Program-made: the position numbers and the translations under genes
Source of the DNA: an uncultured Candidatus Saccharibacteria bacterium
GTDB lineage: Bacteria; Patescibacteriota; Saccharimonadia; Saccharimonadales; Saccharimonadaceae
Reading direction: 5' to 3'
DNA: 42,266 bases
NCBI GenBank assembly: GCA_946409745.1
Contig: CAMJXP010000004.1
Location: 1 to 42,266, forward strand
Notes under the pieces: model-generated
Database searches by the model: none
What the model saw: only the letters and a program-made list of their open reading frames with translations
What the model was told of the DNA's origin: nothing
Part shown: piece by piece, positions 23,111-31,264 of the stretch
How positions within the stretch are numbered: the stretch's first letter is position 1
Layout of the letters: the number at the start of each line of letters is the position of its first letter

Positions 23111-23429
23111 TTTCACCTCCTAAAAATTCTTCGCTAAATTTTTTAATAGCTTCGGTTATCACGGCTTCGGCATCGATGCCGGCGTTTTTGAAGAAATCAC
23201 GGAAAGCATCCGGATCGTTCTCTTCTTGGTCAAACATAATGTTGACTTCAGCAACCTGGGATTTGGACAGTTTGCCAAATAGTGCGTCGAGGATGGCGTC
23301 GTCGAGTTTTTCGACAGCCTCGTCCCGAATTTGGTTGACTTTTTCAGGGGATTCGTCTGGGTATTTCTGGGCGATCAATGGATTGACGAACTTTTCCAAA
23401 GTATCGCGCTCAATAAAATATTGTTGCAT
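23103..23429 (-). CDS. Small acidic helical protein, unknown
   Basis: 108 residues, very acidic, all helix-forming, no membrane segment: YFIERDTLEKFVNPLIAQKY at the start and FLGGENA at the end. It may be one of the DUF5663-type small proteins seen in these phyla, but I am not certain. ATG start has no good Shine-Dalgarno (nearest AAAGG is 24 nt upstream). The stop codon overlaps the start region of the large membrane protein gene, so coupling is likely. First gene of the surface operon. Confidence 0.6.
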   Translation of the reverse strand: MQQYFIERDTLEKFVNPLIAQKYPDESPEKVNQIRDEAVEKLDDAILDALFGKLSKSQVAEVNIMFDQEENDPDAFRDFFKNAGIDAEAVITEAIKKFSEEFLGGENA

Positions 23430-23539
23430 AAGTTTGTTTGATTAATGATGACCTTTCTGACTTTATCTTAGCATAAGCTTTTATTTTTGGCAAACAAAAT
23501 TAAGGATTTTTTTAGATTTTTAGAAATTCGGGGCAAGAA

Positions 23540-23564
23540 AAAACCGAACACAGTGTTCGGTTTT
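23540..23564 (-). terminator. Terminator of the 71-residue gene
   Basis: AAAACCGAACAC / GTGTTCGGTTTT, a perfect 12-bp stem; on the minus strand followed by TTCTTG after a T-run. Confidence 0.9.
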
Positions 23565-23615
23565 AGTAATTTATGGTTAGATTTTAAATATTACATTGGA
23601 AGATTCCTTCTTATT

Positions 23616-23831
23616 TTATGCAGCTTTTTGTTCTGTTTTCGCGGTGAATAAGGCAAACTTGCCTACTCTCTGACTCTTGATCCTTTCTATAGTTTCTTTT
23701 TTGATTTTCGCTTGGGGAACGTATTCACGTTCATTTATTTCGGTGCCGCCATAGATGGCGAAGTCTACGTCGACATCATCTTTCCAGTCTGAGTCAACGA
23801 CCGTGTTTGGTAATTTTATTATTTCCGCCAT
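23616..23831 (-). CDS. Small hypothetical protein, 71 residues
   Basis: Start placed at the ATG 23831 (AAAGGAAAAAATC upstream), not at the longer in-frame start, which would overlap the promoter. Acidic first half (SDWKDDVDVDFAIYGGTEI), basic second half (AKIKKETIERIKSQRVGK), no known motif. It has a strong promoter (TTGACT-17-TACAAT), an unusually A/C-rich unstructured leader, and its own terminator, suggesting a well-expressed small protein. Not recognised. Confidence 0.65.
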   Translation of the reverse strand: MAEIIKLPNTVVDSDWKDDVDVDFAIYGGTEINEREYVPQAKIKKETIERIKSQRVGKFALFTAKTEQKAA

Positions 23832-23903
23832 GATTTTTTCCTTTTTTGTTTGTTTTTGTTTGTTATTTGTTAGATTGTTTATTTTATTTTCTAACTTAAT
23901 TTC

Positions 23904-23932
23904 ATTGTAGCACACTTTGCTAAAAAAGTCAA
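23904..23932 (-). promoter_or_regulatory. Promoter of the 71-residue gene
   Basis: TTGACT at 23927-23932, 17-bp spacer, TACAAT at 23904-23909 with TGC before it (extended -10). Transcript would start near 23897. Confidence 0.8.
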
Positions 23933-24000
23933 TAGTGTTTATGCTTATTTTTCGTGGGTTTGTCAAATTTATAGGGGTAAATTCTTGAAAAAATAGGTTT

Positions 24001-24035
24001 AAAAAATAGCCCCGGAGTGGGGCTATTTTCGTTTT
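24001..24035 (-). terminator. Terminator of ileS
   Basis: AATAGCCCC-ggagt-GGGGCTATT stem; on the minus strand followed by a T-run. Confidence 0.9.
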
Positions 24036-24046
24036 CGCTTATGGTT

Positions 24047-26989
24047 TTAGGCGACTTTTTCGAGCGAGATGGTGACGTTTTCGCCAGCAATCTTTGCGAT
24101 TTCGTCGTGGGCGTAGTTCTCGTTCTTCTTGATGTCGTCGGCGAGGACCTCAGTACGGATGAGATCCACGAAGCCCTCTGGTGGATTGACTGAGATAGAG
24201 AGTTTGATGTGGTCATCGACCTGGAGGCCGGCGTTTTTACGGGCGGACTGGACGGCGCGGATGATGTCGCGGGCAAGCCCTTCCCTCTTTAGTTCGTCGG
24301 TCAAAGTCTTGTCGAGGAAGAATTCTTTACCACATTCAACCTTTTTGACGTTAACTTCGTCCATGATGATTTGTTCGTAGAAGTCGTCGAGCTTGTCGCC
24401 GGTGTAAGTGAGCGAGGCGAGTGGCTGGCGAACTTTGATTTGCTCCTCGGTGTCGGACTTTTGCATACGAAGGGCGAGAGCATCCGTGATGATGGCGCGG
24501 GTGCGAGCCATTTCATCGAGGATGGCGGTGTCAATGACGCCGGCTTCTGGCCAGTCTAAGAGGTGGACGGATTCTAATTTCCCGGTCATCTTTTGATAGA
24601 GCTCTTCGGTTAAGAACGGCACGAACGGAGCGAGAATCTTCGCGGTGTAGATAAGAACAAAGTGGAGTGTCGCGAAGGCCTGCATCTTGTCGGCGGTGTC
24701 GTCGTTCTTAGAGAAACGACGGCGAGAACGGCGGACATACCAGTTTGAAAGGTCGTCGATGAATGGTAAGACGTTCTCGAGGGCTTTTGGAATGTTGTAT
24801 TCGGTCATTCCCTCGGTGATTTCGTCGCGGAGTTGGTACATACGGGAGAGGATCCAGAGGTCGAGCGGATGCTTCGGGTCGAGCTTCAAATCGTCACTAT
24901 CGATGCCGTCGACGGCAGCGTAAGTCGTGAAGAAGTCATAAACGTTCCAGAGCATCGCGAGCTTGCGGTTGACGTCGGAGACGTCTTTATCGAGCAGAGC
25001 GAAGTCTTCGCCGGAGAGAACCGGGCTGGATAAAAGCAAGAACCTGAGCGAGTCGGCTGAGAATTGGTCCATGAGGACATTTGGATCGGTGAAATTACCG
25101 AGAGACTTACTCATCTTGCGACCATCGTTACCAGCAAGCGTACCAGTAGTAATGACGTTCTTGTAGGCGTTTTTCGCACCGTTTTTGGCTTTGTCACCAA
25201 AGGCGCCGATTTCGGCGAGCGCGGTGTTTACGGTGTGGACATAATAGAACCAAGCGCGAACCTGACCGACGTATTCAACAATGAAGTCGGCCGGGTAGTT
25301 GGCTTCGAACTTTTCCTTGTTTTCGAACGGGTAGTGCATCTGAGCAAACGGCATGGAGCCAGATTCAAACCAACAGTCGAGAACTTTTTCGATACGGGTG
25401 AAGTGCTCGCCGTCGATATCGAAGGTGATTTCGTCGACCCATGGGCGGTGATAATCATTTAAGGTCTTACCAGAGAGTTCTTCGAGCTCTTTGTAAGAGC
25501 CGATGACTTTAATGCTTCCCTTGTCACCCTTCCAGACCGGCATAGCGGTAGCCCAGAAGCGATCACGCGAGAGGTTCCAGTCTGGAGCTTGCTCGATGTT
25601 TTTAGCGAAACGGCCGTGCTTCAAATGAGCTGGGAACCAGTTGATGTTCTCGTTTTCTTCGAGCATCATGGTCTTTTGGCCTTCTACATCGAAGAACCAG
25701 GATGGGAAGGCGCGGTACATGATGCGCTCTTTCGAGCGTGGGTTAAATGGATATTCGTGTTGAATGTATTCGATTTTCCAGATGATTCCCTTGTCTTCGA
25801 GGCATTTCGCGATGAATTTGTTGCCGGCCCAGGCTTGGATGCCGTGTTCATCGGTGTCGCGAACGCCAAGTTTATGGAGTTCGGCGGCCATTTCTGGCAA
25901 ATAGTAGCCATTTTCATCGAGACAGTCGACGAAATCGACTTCGTGCCTACTAGCGAGAGCAAAGTCGTCTTCACCATAGGCAGGTGCACAGTGGACAATG
26001 CCGGTACCATCTTCGGCGGAAACGAAATCGCCTGGGAGGACGGTATAGGTATCTTTTCTTGCTACAGTTCCCTTGTCGCCACGGAGGCCTAAATCGAAGA
26101 GGCCGTCGGCGACTTTAATAATCGGTTCGTAGGCTTTGCCGACTAAGGCTTTACCCTTCATGGCTTTAAGTGGTTTCTGACCTTCAAAGAGGATTTTGCC
26201 GCGCTCGAGGGCAACGATCAGTTTGTCGCCATTTGCTTCATAAACACCATAATCTAAATCAGGATTAATGGCGAGATAGAGATTGCCCGGCAAGGTCCAA
26301 GGAGTCGTGGTCCAAGCGAGGAAATATTCATCACTATCTTTAACTTTGAATTTAACGTAGGCAGATGGATCAGTGACGGTTTGGTAGGCGTCGTTGTCCA
26401 TCGTGACTTCGGCTTTAGAAACCGGCGTAGCGAACTTTGTATCATACATTAATACTTTTCGCCCTTCATAGATCTTGCCGGCCTCGTAGAGCTGTTTAAA
26501 GGCCCACCAGACCGATTCCATGAAGTCCTTGTTCATCGTGCGGTAAGCATTGTCGAAATCCACCCAACGGCCAATGCGGTCGATGGTAGAGCGCCAAGTT
26601 TCAGAATTCGCGACCATGGATTCGCGAGCCTTGATAATATAGTCTTCAAGTGACCATTTGGTGCCGATATCACGACGATCGGTGATGCCAAGTTGCTTCT
26701 CAACGAAGTTTTCGGCTGGAAGACCGTGGCAGTCCCAACCCCACCTACGTTCAACGCGGTAGCCATTCATGGTCCAGAAACGTGGCACGGCATCTTTCAC
26801 GATGGAGCTAAGAAGCGTACCGTGGTGTGGGTTGCCAGTAATAAACGGAGGGCCGTCATAAAAGACGTAAGATTTGTCGACTGGCCGGCTTTCAACGGAT
26901 TTTTCGAAGGTTTTATTCTTCTTCCACCATTCGCAGACGGCTTTTTCGTAAACGGCGGCTTTCCGACGTTCACCTGCTTTATATTTCAT
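24047..26989 (-). CDS. ileS: Isoleucine-tRNA ligase
   Basis: 980 residues. HIGH motif as NPHHG (around 53-57), KMSKSLGNF late in the catalytic domain, editing domain (TTTPWTLPGN, EDGTGIVHCAPAYGEDD) and anticodon-binding domain. The length and KMSKS context resemble the eukaryote/archaea-like ileS2 type; no C-terminal Zn cysteine cluster is seen. It charges tRNA-Ile and edits Val. Start AAGGAGTC before ATG. Controlled by a T-box riboswitch immediately upstream, so transcription should rise when uncharged tRNA-Ile builds up. Confidence 0.97.
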   Translation of the reverse strand: MKYKAGERRKAAVYEKAVCEWWKKNKTFEKSVESRPVDKSYVFYDGPPFITGNPHHGTLLSSIVKDAVPRFWTMNGYRVERRWGWDCHGLPAENFVEKQLGITDRRDIGTKWSLEDYIIKARESMVANSETWRSTIDRIGRWVDFDNAYRTMNKDFMESVWWAFKQLYEAGKIYEGRKVLMYDTKFATPVSKAEVTMDNDAYQTVTDPSAYVKFKVKDSDEYFLAWTTTPWTLPGNLYLAINPDLDYGVYEANGDKLIVALERGKILFEGQKPLKAMKGKALVGKAYEPIIKVADGLFDLGLRGDKGTVARKDTYTVLPGDFVSAEDGTGIVHCAPAYGEDDFALASRHEVDFVDCLDENGYYLPEMAAELHKLGVRDTDEHGIQAWAGNKFIAKCLEDKGIIWKIEYIQHEYPFNPRSKERIMYRAFPSWFFDVEGQKTMMLEENENINWFPAHLKHGRFAKNIEQAPDWNLSRDRFWATAMPVWKGDKGSIKVIGSYKELEELSGKTLNDYHRPWVDEITFDIDGEHFTRIEKVLDCWFESGSMPFAQMHYPFENKEKFEANYPADFIVEYVGQVRAWFYYVHTVNTALAEIGAFGDKAKNGAKNAYKNVITTGTLAGNDGRKMSKSLGNFTDPNVLMDQFSADSLRFLLLSSPVLSGEDFALLDKDVSDVNRKLAMLWNVYDFFTTYAAVDGIDSDDLKLDPKHPLDLWILSRMYQLRDEITEGMTEYNIPKALENVLPFIDDLSNWYVRRSRRRFSKNDDTADKMQAFATLHFVLIYTAKILAPFVPFLTEELYQKMTGKLESVHLLDWPEAGVIDTAILDEMARTRAIITDALALRMQKSDTEEQIKVRQPLASLTYTGDKLDDFYEQIIMDEVNVKKVECGKEFFLDKTLTDELKREGLARDIIRAVQSARKNAGLQVDDHIKLSISVNPPEGFVDLIRTEVLADDIKKNENYAHDEIAKIAGENVTISLEKVA

Positions 26990-27168
26990 ATTGACTCCTT
27001 ATTATTAAAAAATCCAATGCTTTCGCATTGGAACTCCTAAGAGCGGTACCATCCAATTTCCGATAATTCGGCACTTAATTAATCACTCACGCGGATTCAC
27101 GAACGGTTCTAATCGGTTTCCCTTTCTTCCGTCAGCTCGCAGTTGATAGCTGCTAATAACGCTTTAAT
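26990..27168 (-). promoter_or_regulatory. T-box riboswitch of ileS
   Basis: The minus-strand leader contains the T-box consensus (AATTGGATGGTACCGC, plus 27043-27058): TGGT pairs with the tRNA NCCA end. ATTGGA in the T-box can pair with TCCAAT of the terminator (27027-27032), giving the antiterminator; the terminator itself is TCCAATGC-gaaa-GCATTGGA plus TTTTTT (27007-27032). An upstream hairpin CAGCT/AGCTG (27133-27152) has a loop with ATC, an isoleucine codon, a candidate specifier. A TGC-TAAACT extended -10 gives a start near 27168. The leader looks shorter than a canonical stem I type. Confidence 0.88.
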
Positions 27169-27212
27169 AGATTTAGTTTAGCATATTTTTAACAGAAAAG
27201 AAAATGCTTATA

Positions 27213-28013
27213 TTATTTTTGATGAACGTCGAGCTGGTTGTATGGAATCGAGATCTTGTGGGCTTCGAGAGTTTCGACGATAGTTTTAAGTGCGTCGCGG
27301 CGGGCTTGGCCTTTTTGTTCAGGGGTGGAGGCGAGTTTTATTTTGTAAATCAGAGCCGATTCGCCGAGCGTGGTAAGGCCAAGAATCTGAGTTGACGTAA
27401 TGGCTGGATCCTTCTCAACTTTAGTGACGATTTCTTTCAAAACGGCTTCGGCTTTTTTGACACTGAGCTCATACGGAAGTGGAATATCAATCAAGATGTC
27501 GCCAGAAATCACTTCGACGAGTTCGATGTTGCGGTTAGCGATGCTGACGATGTTACCAGAAAGGACGTCTTGGATTTTAGTGGTTTTTAGACCGACAGAA
27601 AGGACTTTGCCAGTTTGGCCGTTAAACTTAATAATGTCGCCAACGGCATAGTAATTGTCCGAGATGATATCAAAGCCTTTGATAATGTCTTTTAATGCGT
27701 CTTGGACGGCAAAACCAATCACGACACCAACAATGCCGACGCCGGCGAGCATCGAACTGATATCAATGCCGAAAATGCGCATAATGGCAAGAACGGAAGT
27801 GATAACAAGAGCGTAGCGGATGATGCTTTTAAGCATCTTGAGATAAGTACGGTTCTTTTTATTCGAAAAGACGCGGGAATTCTTTTTCTCACGACGAGAA
27901 ATCAGATGTGACACAATGCTATAAAACAAAGTGTTCACGATAATGACGATGAGCGACCAAAAAATTCGCTTGAACCAGACGTTTTCGAAAATATCTTGAG
28001 CAATGTTATCCAT
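27213..28013 (-). CDS. mscS: MscS-family mechanosensitive channel
   Basis: 266 residues. Two to three N-terminal membrane helices, then the pore helix and beta-domain signature (LAGVGIVGVVIGFAVQDALK, IIKGFDIISDNYYAVGDII). The channel releases solutes under hypo-osmotic shock. A compact form, with no extra N-terminal helices. It follows the thioredoxin-like gene by 6 nt without a Shine-Dalgarno, so translation is probably coupled. Last gene of the adk-map-ftsA-ftsZ-nrdR group. Confidence 0.93.
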   Translation of the reverse strand: MDNIAQDIFENVWFKRIFWSLIVIIVNTLFYSIVSHLISRREKKNSRVFSNKKNRTYLKMLKSIIRYALVITSVLAIMRIFGIDISSMLAGVGIVGVVIGFAVQDALKDIIKGFDIISDNYYAVGDIIKFNGQTGKVLSVGLKTTKIQDVLSGNIVSIANRNIELVEVISGDILIDIPLPYELSVKKAEAVLKEIVTKVEKDPAITSTQILGLTTLGESALIYKIKLASTPEQKGQARRDALKTIVETLEAHKISIPYNQLDVHQK

Positions 28014-28019
28014 AGTTTT

Positions 28020-28274
28020 TTAGATTAGATAATAGAGGACCTCGTTTAAAAGTGGCAGGGTGCGACCACGCCAGGCATTACGAACAGCGCCGTTGTCGTC
28101 GATAGCGATGATTGAAGGATATTCAACGATATCGTAAGCTTCGCAAAAGCCTGGATCCTCATCCGGATTCATTTCTTCAATTTCGTAGCCGGTTTGACGG
28201 CGCATATTCTCAATCCATTCGGTGACGCTGCGAGTATAATCCTCGTTGTCACGGTATACACAAACCACCCGCAT
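28020..28274 (-). CDS. Thioredoxin-like protein without the CXXC site
   Basis: 84 residues with the thioredoxin fold pattern: first strand RVVCVYRDNED, then IVEYPSIIAIDDNG with the cis-Pro (P53) preceding a strand, and a C-terminal helix. The active-site CXXC position reads YRDNED and only two lone Cys (5 and 44) remain, so it cannot act as an ordinary disulphide reductase. May be a binding or chaperone-like derivative. Start has GGGAAGAAATAA upstream; lies between nrdR (0-nt gap) and mscS. Confidence 0.7.
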   Translation of the reverse strand: MRVVCVYRDNEDYTRSVTEWIENMRRQTGYEIEEMNPDEDPGFCEAYDIVEYPSIIAIDDNGAVRNAWRGRTLPLLNEVLYYLI

Positions 28275-28724
28275 TTATTTCTTCCCTTTTTGTTCCTTCA
28301 ATATGTTTTCAAAATCTTCGAGAGTTTTAAACTCACGGAAGACGCTGGCGAAACGGACGTAAGCGACTTCGTTGACATCGGCGAGGACATCGAGGACGGC
28401 TTCGCCAATTTGCTTTGAAGTGATTTGCTCGGTGCCATAGGAATAGAGGATGTCGGTAACACGGTTGATGACCTCTTCGATTTCGAGTTCGGAATTGAAG
28501 AATTTGCCAACACTACGCTTAACGGCAAGGAGAAGCTTATCACGATCAAAGATTTCTTTGTTGCCACTACGCTTTAAGACAGTAAGTGGTGGCATTTCAA
28601 TACGCTCGTAAGTAGTAAAACGCCGACCATCCGGCGTTTCACGGCGGCGACGAATCATGGTGCCATCTACCGTTTCTCGACTTTCAAGAACTTTGCTGTC
28701 TCCAATACGGAATTTGTGGTCCAT
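28275..28724 (-). CDS. nrdR: NrdR-type regulator lacking the zinc ribbon cysteines
   Basis: 149 residues. The C-terminal ATP-cone (46-136) and the basic stretch MIRRRRE with RRFTTYERIE are clear NrdR hallmarks, but the canonical N-terminal CPxC and CxxC are replaced (HKFRIG, TPDG), so no Zn ribbon can form. NrdR represses ribonucleotide reductase genes when dATP loads the ATP-cone. A matching NrdR box occurs 8.5 kb away at 37178. Start ATG has AAAGGAGCG upstream; downstream of ftsZ in the same operon. Confidence 0.9.
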   Translation of the reverse strand: MDHKFRIGDSKVLESRETVDGTMIRRRRETPDGRRFTTYERIEMPPLTVLKRSGNKEIFDRDKLLLAVKRSVGKFFNSELEIEEVINRVTDILYSYGTEQITSKQIGEAVLDVLADVNEVAYVRFASVFREFKTLEDFENILKEQKGKK

Positions 28725-28736
28725 GTTTCGCTCCTT

Positions 28737-29921
28737 TTATTTCTTATTCTTTTTACTCCTCAAGCGGTCACGCAAGGATGGTGGCACATCCATTTCGTCG
28801 TCAGTAGCAACCGGTTCCGGTTCTGGTTCATTCTTGATAGAATCCCACATGTTGGAACGTGGTTCGGCAGCAAATTCTTTGGTATCAGCAGCTGGAGTTT
28901 CTGGAGTGAAGGCTGGAGCTGCTTCTTTAACTTCTGGCTCTGGGGTAGTAGCCGCAGCGGCTTGAGCGTTGAAGTATTCGGAATCAAAGCCGGTGGCAAC
29001 TACGGTGACGACGATTTCGTCTTCGAGCTCTGGGCGGATGGAAGCACCAAAGATGATGTTCGCATCTGGAGAGACGGAGCCGGTGATAACTTCAGCAGCT
29101 TCTTGGACTTCAGACATTGACATGTCGTAGCCACCAGCCACTGAGAAGAGTACGCCACGAGCGCCTTCGATTTTGACTTCGATGAGTGGAGATTCAACGG
29201 CTTGTTGAGCAGCGATGACAGCACGGTTTTCGCCAGAAGCACGGCCAATACCCATGAGGGCAGAGCCGGCATTTTTCATGATGGATTTAACATCGGCAAA
29301 GTCGAGGTTGATAAGTGAGTGCTCGGTAATGAGCTCAGAAATACCTTGGACGCCTTGGCGAAGAACATCGTCGGCAATTTTGAAGGTTTCGAGAAGCGGA
29401 GTGCGAGGATCGATAGTCTGCAAGAGACGATCGTTTGGAATAGTGATAATTGCATCAACTTGGCGAGCAAGCTTATCGATAGCAATTTCAGCGTTAGCAC
29501 GGCGACGAGCACCTTCGAAAGTGAATGGTTTCGTAGCAACACCAACGGTGAGAATGTCTTTTTTACGTGACTCTTCGGCAACGATTGGGCCGGCACCAGA
29601 ACCAGTACCACCACCAGCACCGAGAGTAATGAAGACCATATCGGCACCTTCGAGAGCGTTATCGATAGCTTCGCGGGATTCTTCAGCAGCTTCACGACCT
29701 TTTTCTGGATCGCCACCAGCGCCTAAACCTTTACCAATGTGAACTTTGACATCGGCTGATGAATGATGAAGAGCCTGAGCATCAGTGTTAATTGCAACAA
29801 ATTCAACACCGGTAAGACCTACTTCTTTCATGCGTTCAACTGCGGAGCCACCGGCACCGCCGACGCCTACAACTTTAATACTTGCTTTACTTTCCACCTC
29901 TGTCGGTTTAATTTCTGGCAT
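28737..29921 (-). CDS. ftsZ: Cell division protein FtsZ
   Basis: 394 residues. Tubulin signature [10 protein letters not shown] (around 102), N-terminal [14 protein letters not shown]7-loop region [11 protein letters not shown], then an unstructured Pro/Ala/Glu linker and a conserved C-terminal peptide ([10 protein letters not shown]), the FtsA/membrane-anchor binding site. Polymerises into the Z ring with GTP. Start has CGAGGAT upstream. A 12-bp inverted repeat lies between ftsA and ftsZ. Same operon order ftsA-ftsZ as in most bacteria. Confidence 0.97.
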   Translation of the reverse strand: MPEIKPTEVESKASIKVVGVGGAGGSAVERMKEVGLTGVEFVAINTDAQALHHSSADVKVHIGKGLGAGGDPEKGREAAEESREAIDNALEGADMVFITLGAGGGTGSGAGPIVAEESRKKDILTVGVATKPFTFEGARRRANAEIAIDKLARQVDAIITIPNDRLLQTIDPRTPLLETFKIADDVLRQGVQGISELITEHSLINLDFADVKSIMKNAGSALMGIGRASGENRAVIAAQQAVESPLIEVKIEGARGVLFSVAGGYDMSMSEVQEAAEVITGSVSPDANIIFGASIRPELEDEIVVTVVATGFDSEYFNAQAAAATTPEPEVKEAAPAFTPETPAADTKEFAAEPRSNMWDSIKNEPEPEPVATDDEMDVPPSLRDRLRSKKNKK

Positions 29922-29957
29922 TTTATATCCTCGCTTTATATATCTTTAATATACTCC

Positions 29958-29996
29958 ATTCTAATCTTAAAATCAAGGGTAAAATAAGATTAGAAT
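29958..29996. repeat. Inverted repeat between ftsA and ftsZ
   Basis: ATTCTAATCTTA (29958-29969) and TAAGATTAGAAT (29985-29996), perfect 12-bp arms with a 15-nt loop. It covers the ftsA stop codon (TTCTAA). No U-tract follows on the minus strand, so it is more likely an mRNA processing or stability site than a terminator. Confidence 0.75.
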
Positions 29997-31228
29997 TTGG
30001 AGAAAATTTTCTTAAATAGGCCCGGGCCTTTACGACCAAGTTTGAATGATTTGCCGGACTTCTTAGAAACAGGCATGTCGTGCTGGTAATCTTCGGCAGC
30101 AAGGAGAGCAAGTCCGACCGCAGTGGCATACTCCGGTGTTTCGATGGCTTCAGAGACGCCACCAAGACCACCAGGGACACCAATCTTAATGGATGCTTCA
30201 AGAGCTTTTTTCGCAAAAACGTCGATGTCGCGGAGCTTAGCACCGCCACCGGTCAGGACAATTCCCTCCGGGAGACGCTGATCGTATTTGGCGGCTTTCA
30301 GTTTCTTGCGGATTTCGCCAAAGATTTCTTCGAGACGAGCTTTTACAACTTCTTCAACTTCTTTACGTTCAAAGACGCGTTCGCCTTTTCCTTCTTTGCC
30401 GATACGGATAAGGTCGTTCTTGTCGGAGCCAAAATTGCCGGTAATGAAACGAGTTTTAATCTCTTCGGCCATTTCTGGATCGATGGCAAGAACGATAGCA
30501 AGGTCGTTCGTAATGTTGTTCGAGCCGGCTGGGACCACGCCAACATATTGGAGGTCACCTTCTTCGTAGACGGCAACAGAGGTCGTAGCGGCACCTAAAT
30601 CAACTACGGCGACGCCATTTTCTTTTTGGCGTTCGGATAAAACGGCTCTGGCGGCAGCGACTACGGCTGGGATGAGGCGTTCGGCACGAACGTCAGCGGT
30701 AAGAGTAGCTTTCTTTAAGTTTTCACAGTTTGGAGTAAGGGCTGAAACGACATTAGCACGCATTTCGAGACGGGCACCAGCCATACCGATTGGGTCCTTG
30801 ATGCCGGCTTGGCCATCGAGAGCATACTCGAGTGGGACGACACTTAAGACATCGCGGTTATTTGGGATGCGTCCGGTGACAGCAACACTTTCGACACGAT
30901 CGAGATCAGTGCCGTTAACTTCGTGCTCGGCTGTGCCGATAGCAATCATTCCCTCGACTTTGGTGGAGAGAATCTGAGAACCATTAATAGAGACATAGGC
31001 ATCACGGACTTCGTAACCGCCCATGCGTTCAGCTTCGCCAAGCATACGATCGATTGACTCGGCTGGACCAGTAAGATTGGCTGGGACACCTTTACGCATA
31101 CCAGCAGTTTTGCTTTCATTGTAGCCGACAACGGCAAGTTCCCCGTTCCGGTTAATGGAAGCGATTACAGCGCGGACGTTTTCAGTGCCGACGTCTAAGC
31201 CTGTAACAAAGCGTTTCGTTTCATCCAT
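29990..31228 (-). CDS. ftsA: Cell division protein FtsA
   Basis: 412 residues from ATG 31228 (MDETKRFVTGLDVGTENVRA). Actin-fold motifs GLDVGTENVRAVI, VVDLGAATTSVAVY and LTGGGAKLRDID are present, and the C-terminus (SFKLGRKGPGLFKKIFSKF) is an amphipathic membrane-targeting helix. It anchors FtsZ to the membrane. The frame extends to a TTG at 31246 but this overlaps the promoter TTGACA-18-TACAAT (31235-31264); the ATG is exactly 6 nt after the -10, so a leaderless start is predicted. It can also be read from the map transcript. Confidence 0.94.
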   Translation of the reverse strand: MDETKRFVTGLDVGTENVRAVIASINRNGELAVVGYNESKTAGMRKGVPANLTGPAESIDRMLGEAERMGGYEVRDAYVSINGSQILSTKVEGMIAIGTAEHEVNGTDLDRVESVAVTGRIPNNRDVLSVVPLEYALDGQAGIKDPIGMAGARLEMRANVVSALTPNCENLKKATLTADVRAERLIPAVVAAARAVLSERQKENGVAVVDLGAATTSVAVYEEGDLQYVGVVPAGSNNITNDLAIVLAIDPEMAEEIKTRFITGNFGSDKNDLIRIGKEGKGERVFERKEVEEVVKARLEEIFGEIRKKLKAAKYDQRLPEGIVLTGGGAKLRDIDVFAKKALEASIKIGVPGGLGGVSEAIETPEYATAVGLALLAAEDYQHDMPVSKKSGKSFKLGRKGPGLFKKIFSKF

Positions 31229-31234
31229 AAGCTT

Positions 31235-31264
31235 ATTGTAACACAATTAATCAGGTAGTGTCAA
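31235..31264 (-). promoter_or_regulatory. Promoter of ftsA, leaderless type
   Basis: TTGACA at 31259-31264, 18-bp spacer, TGT-TACAAT (31235-31243). It overlaps the 3' end of map; start codon at +1. Confidence 0.75.
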
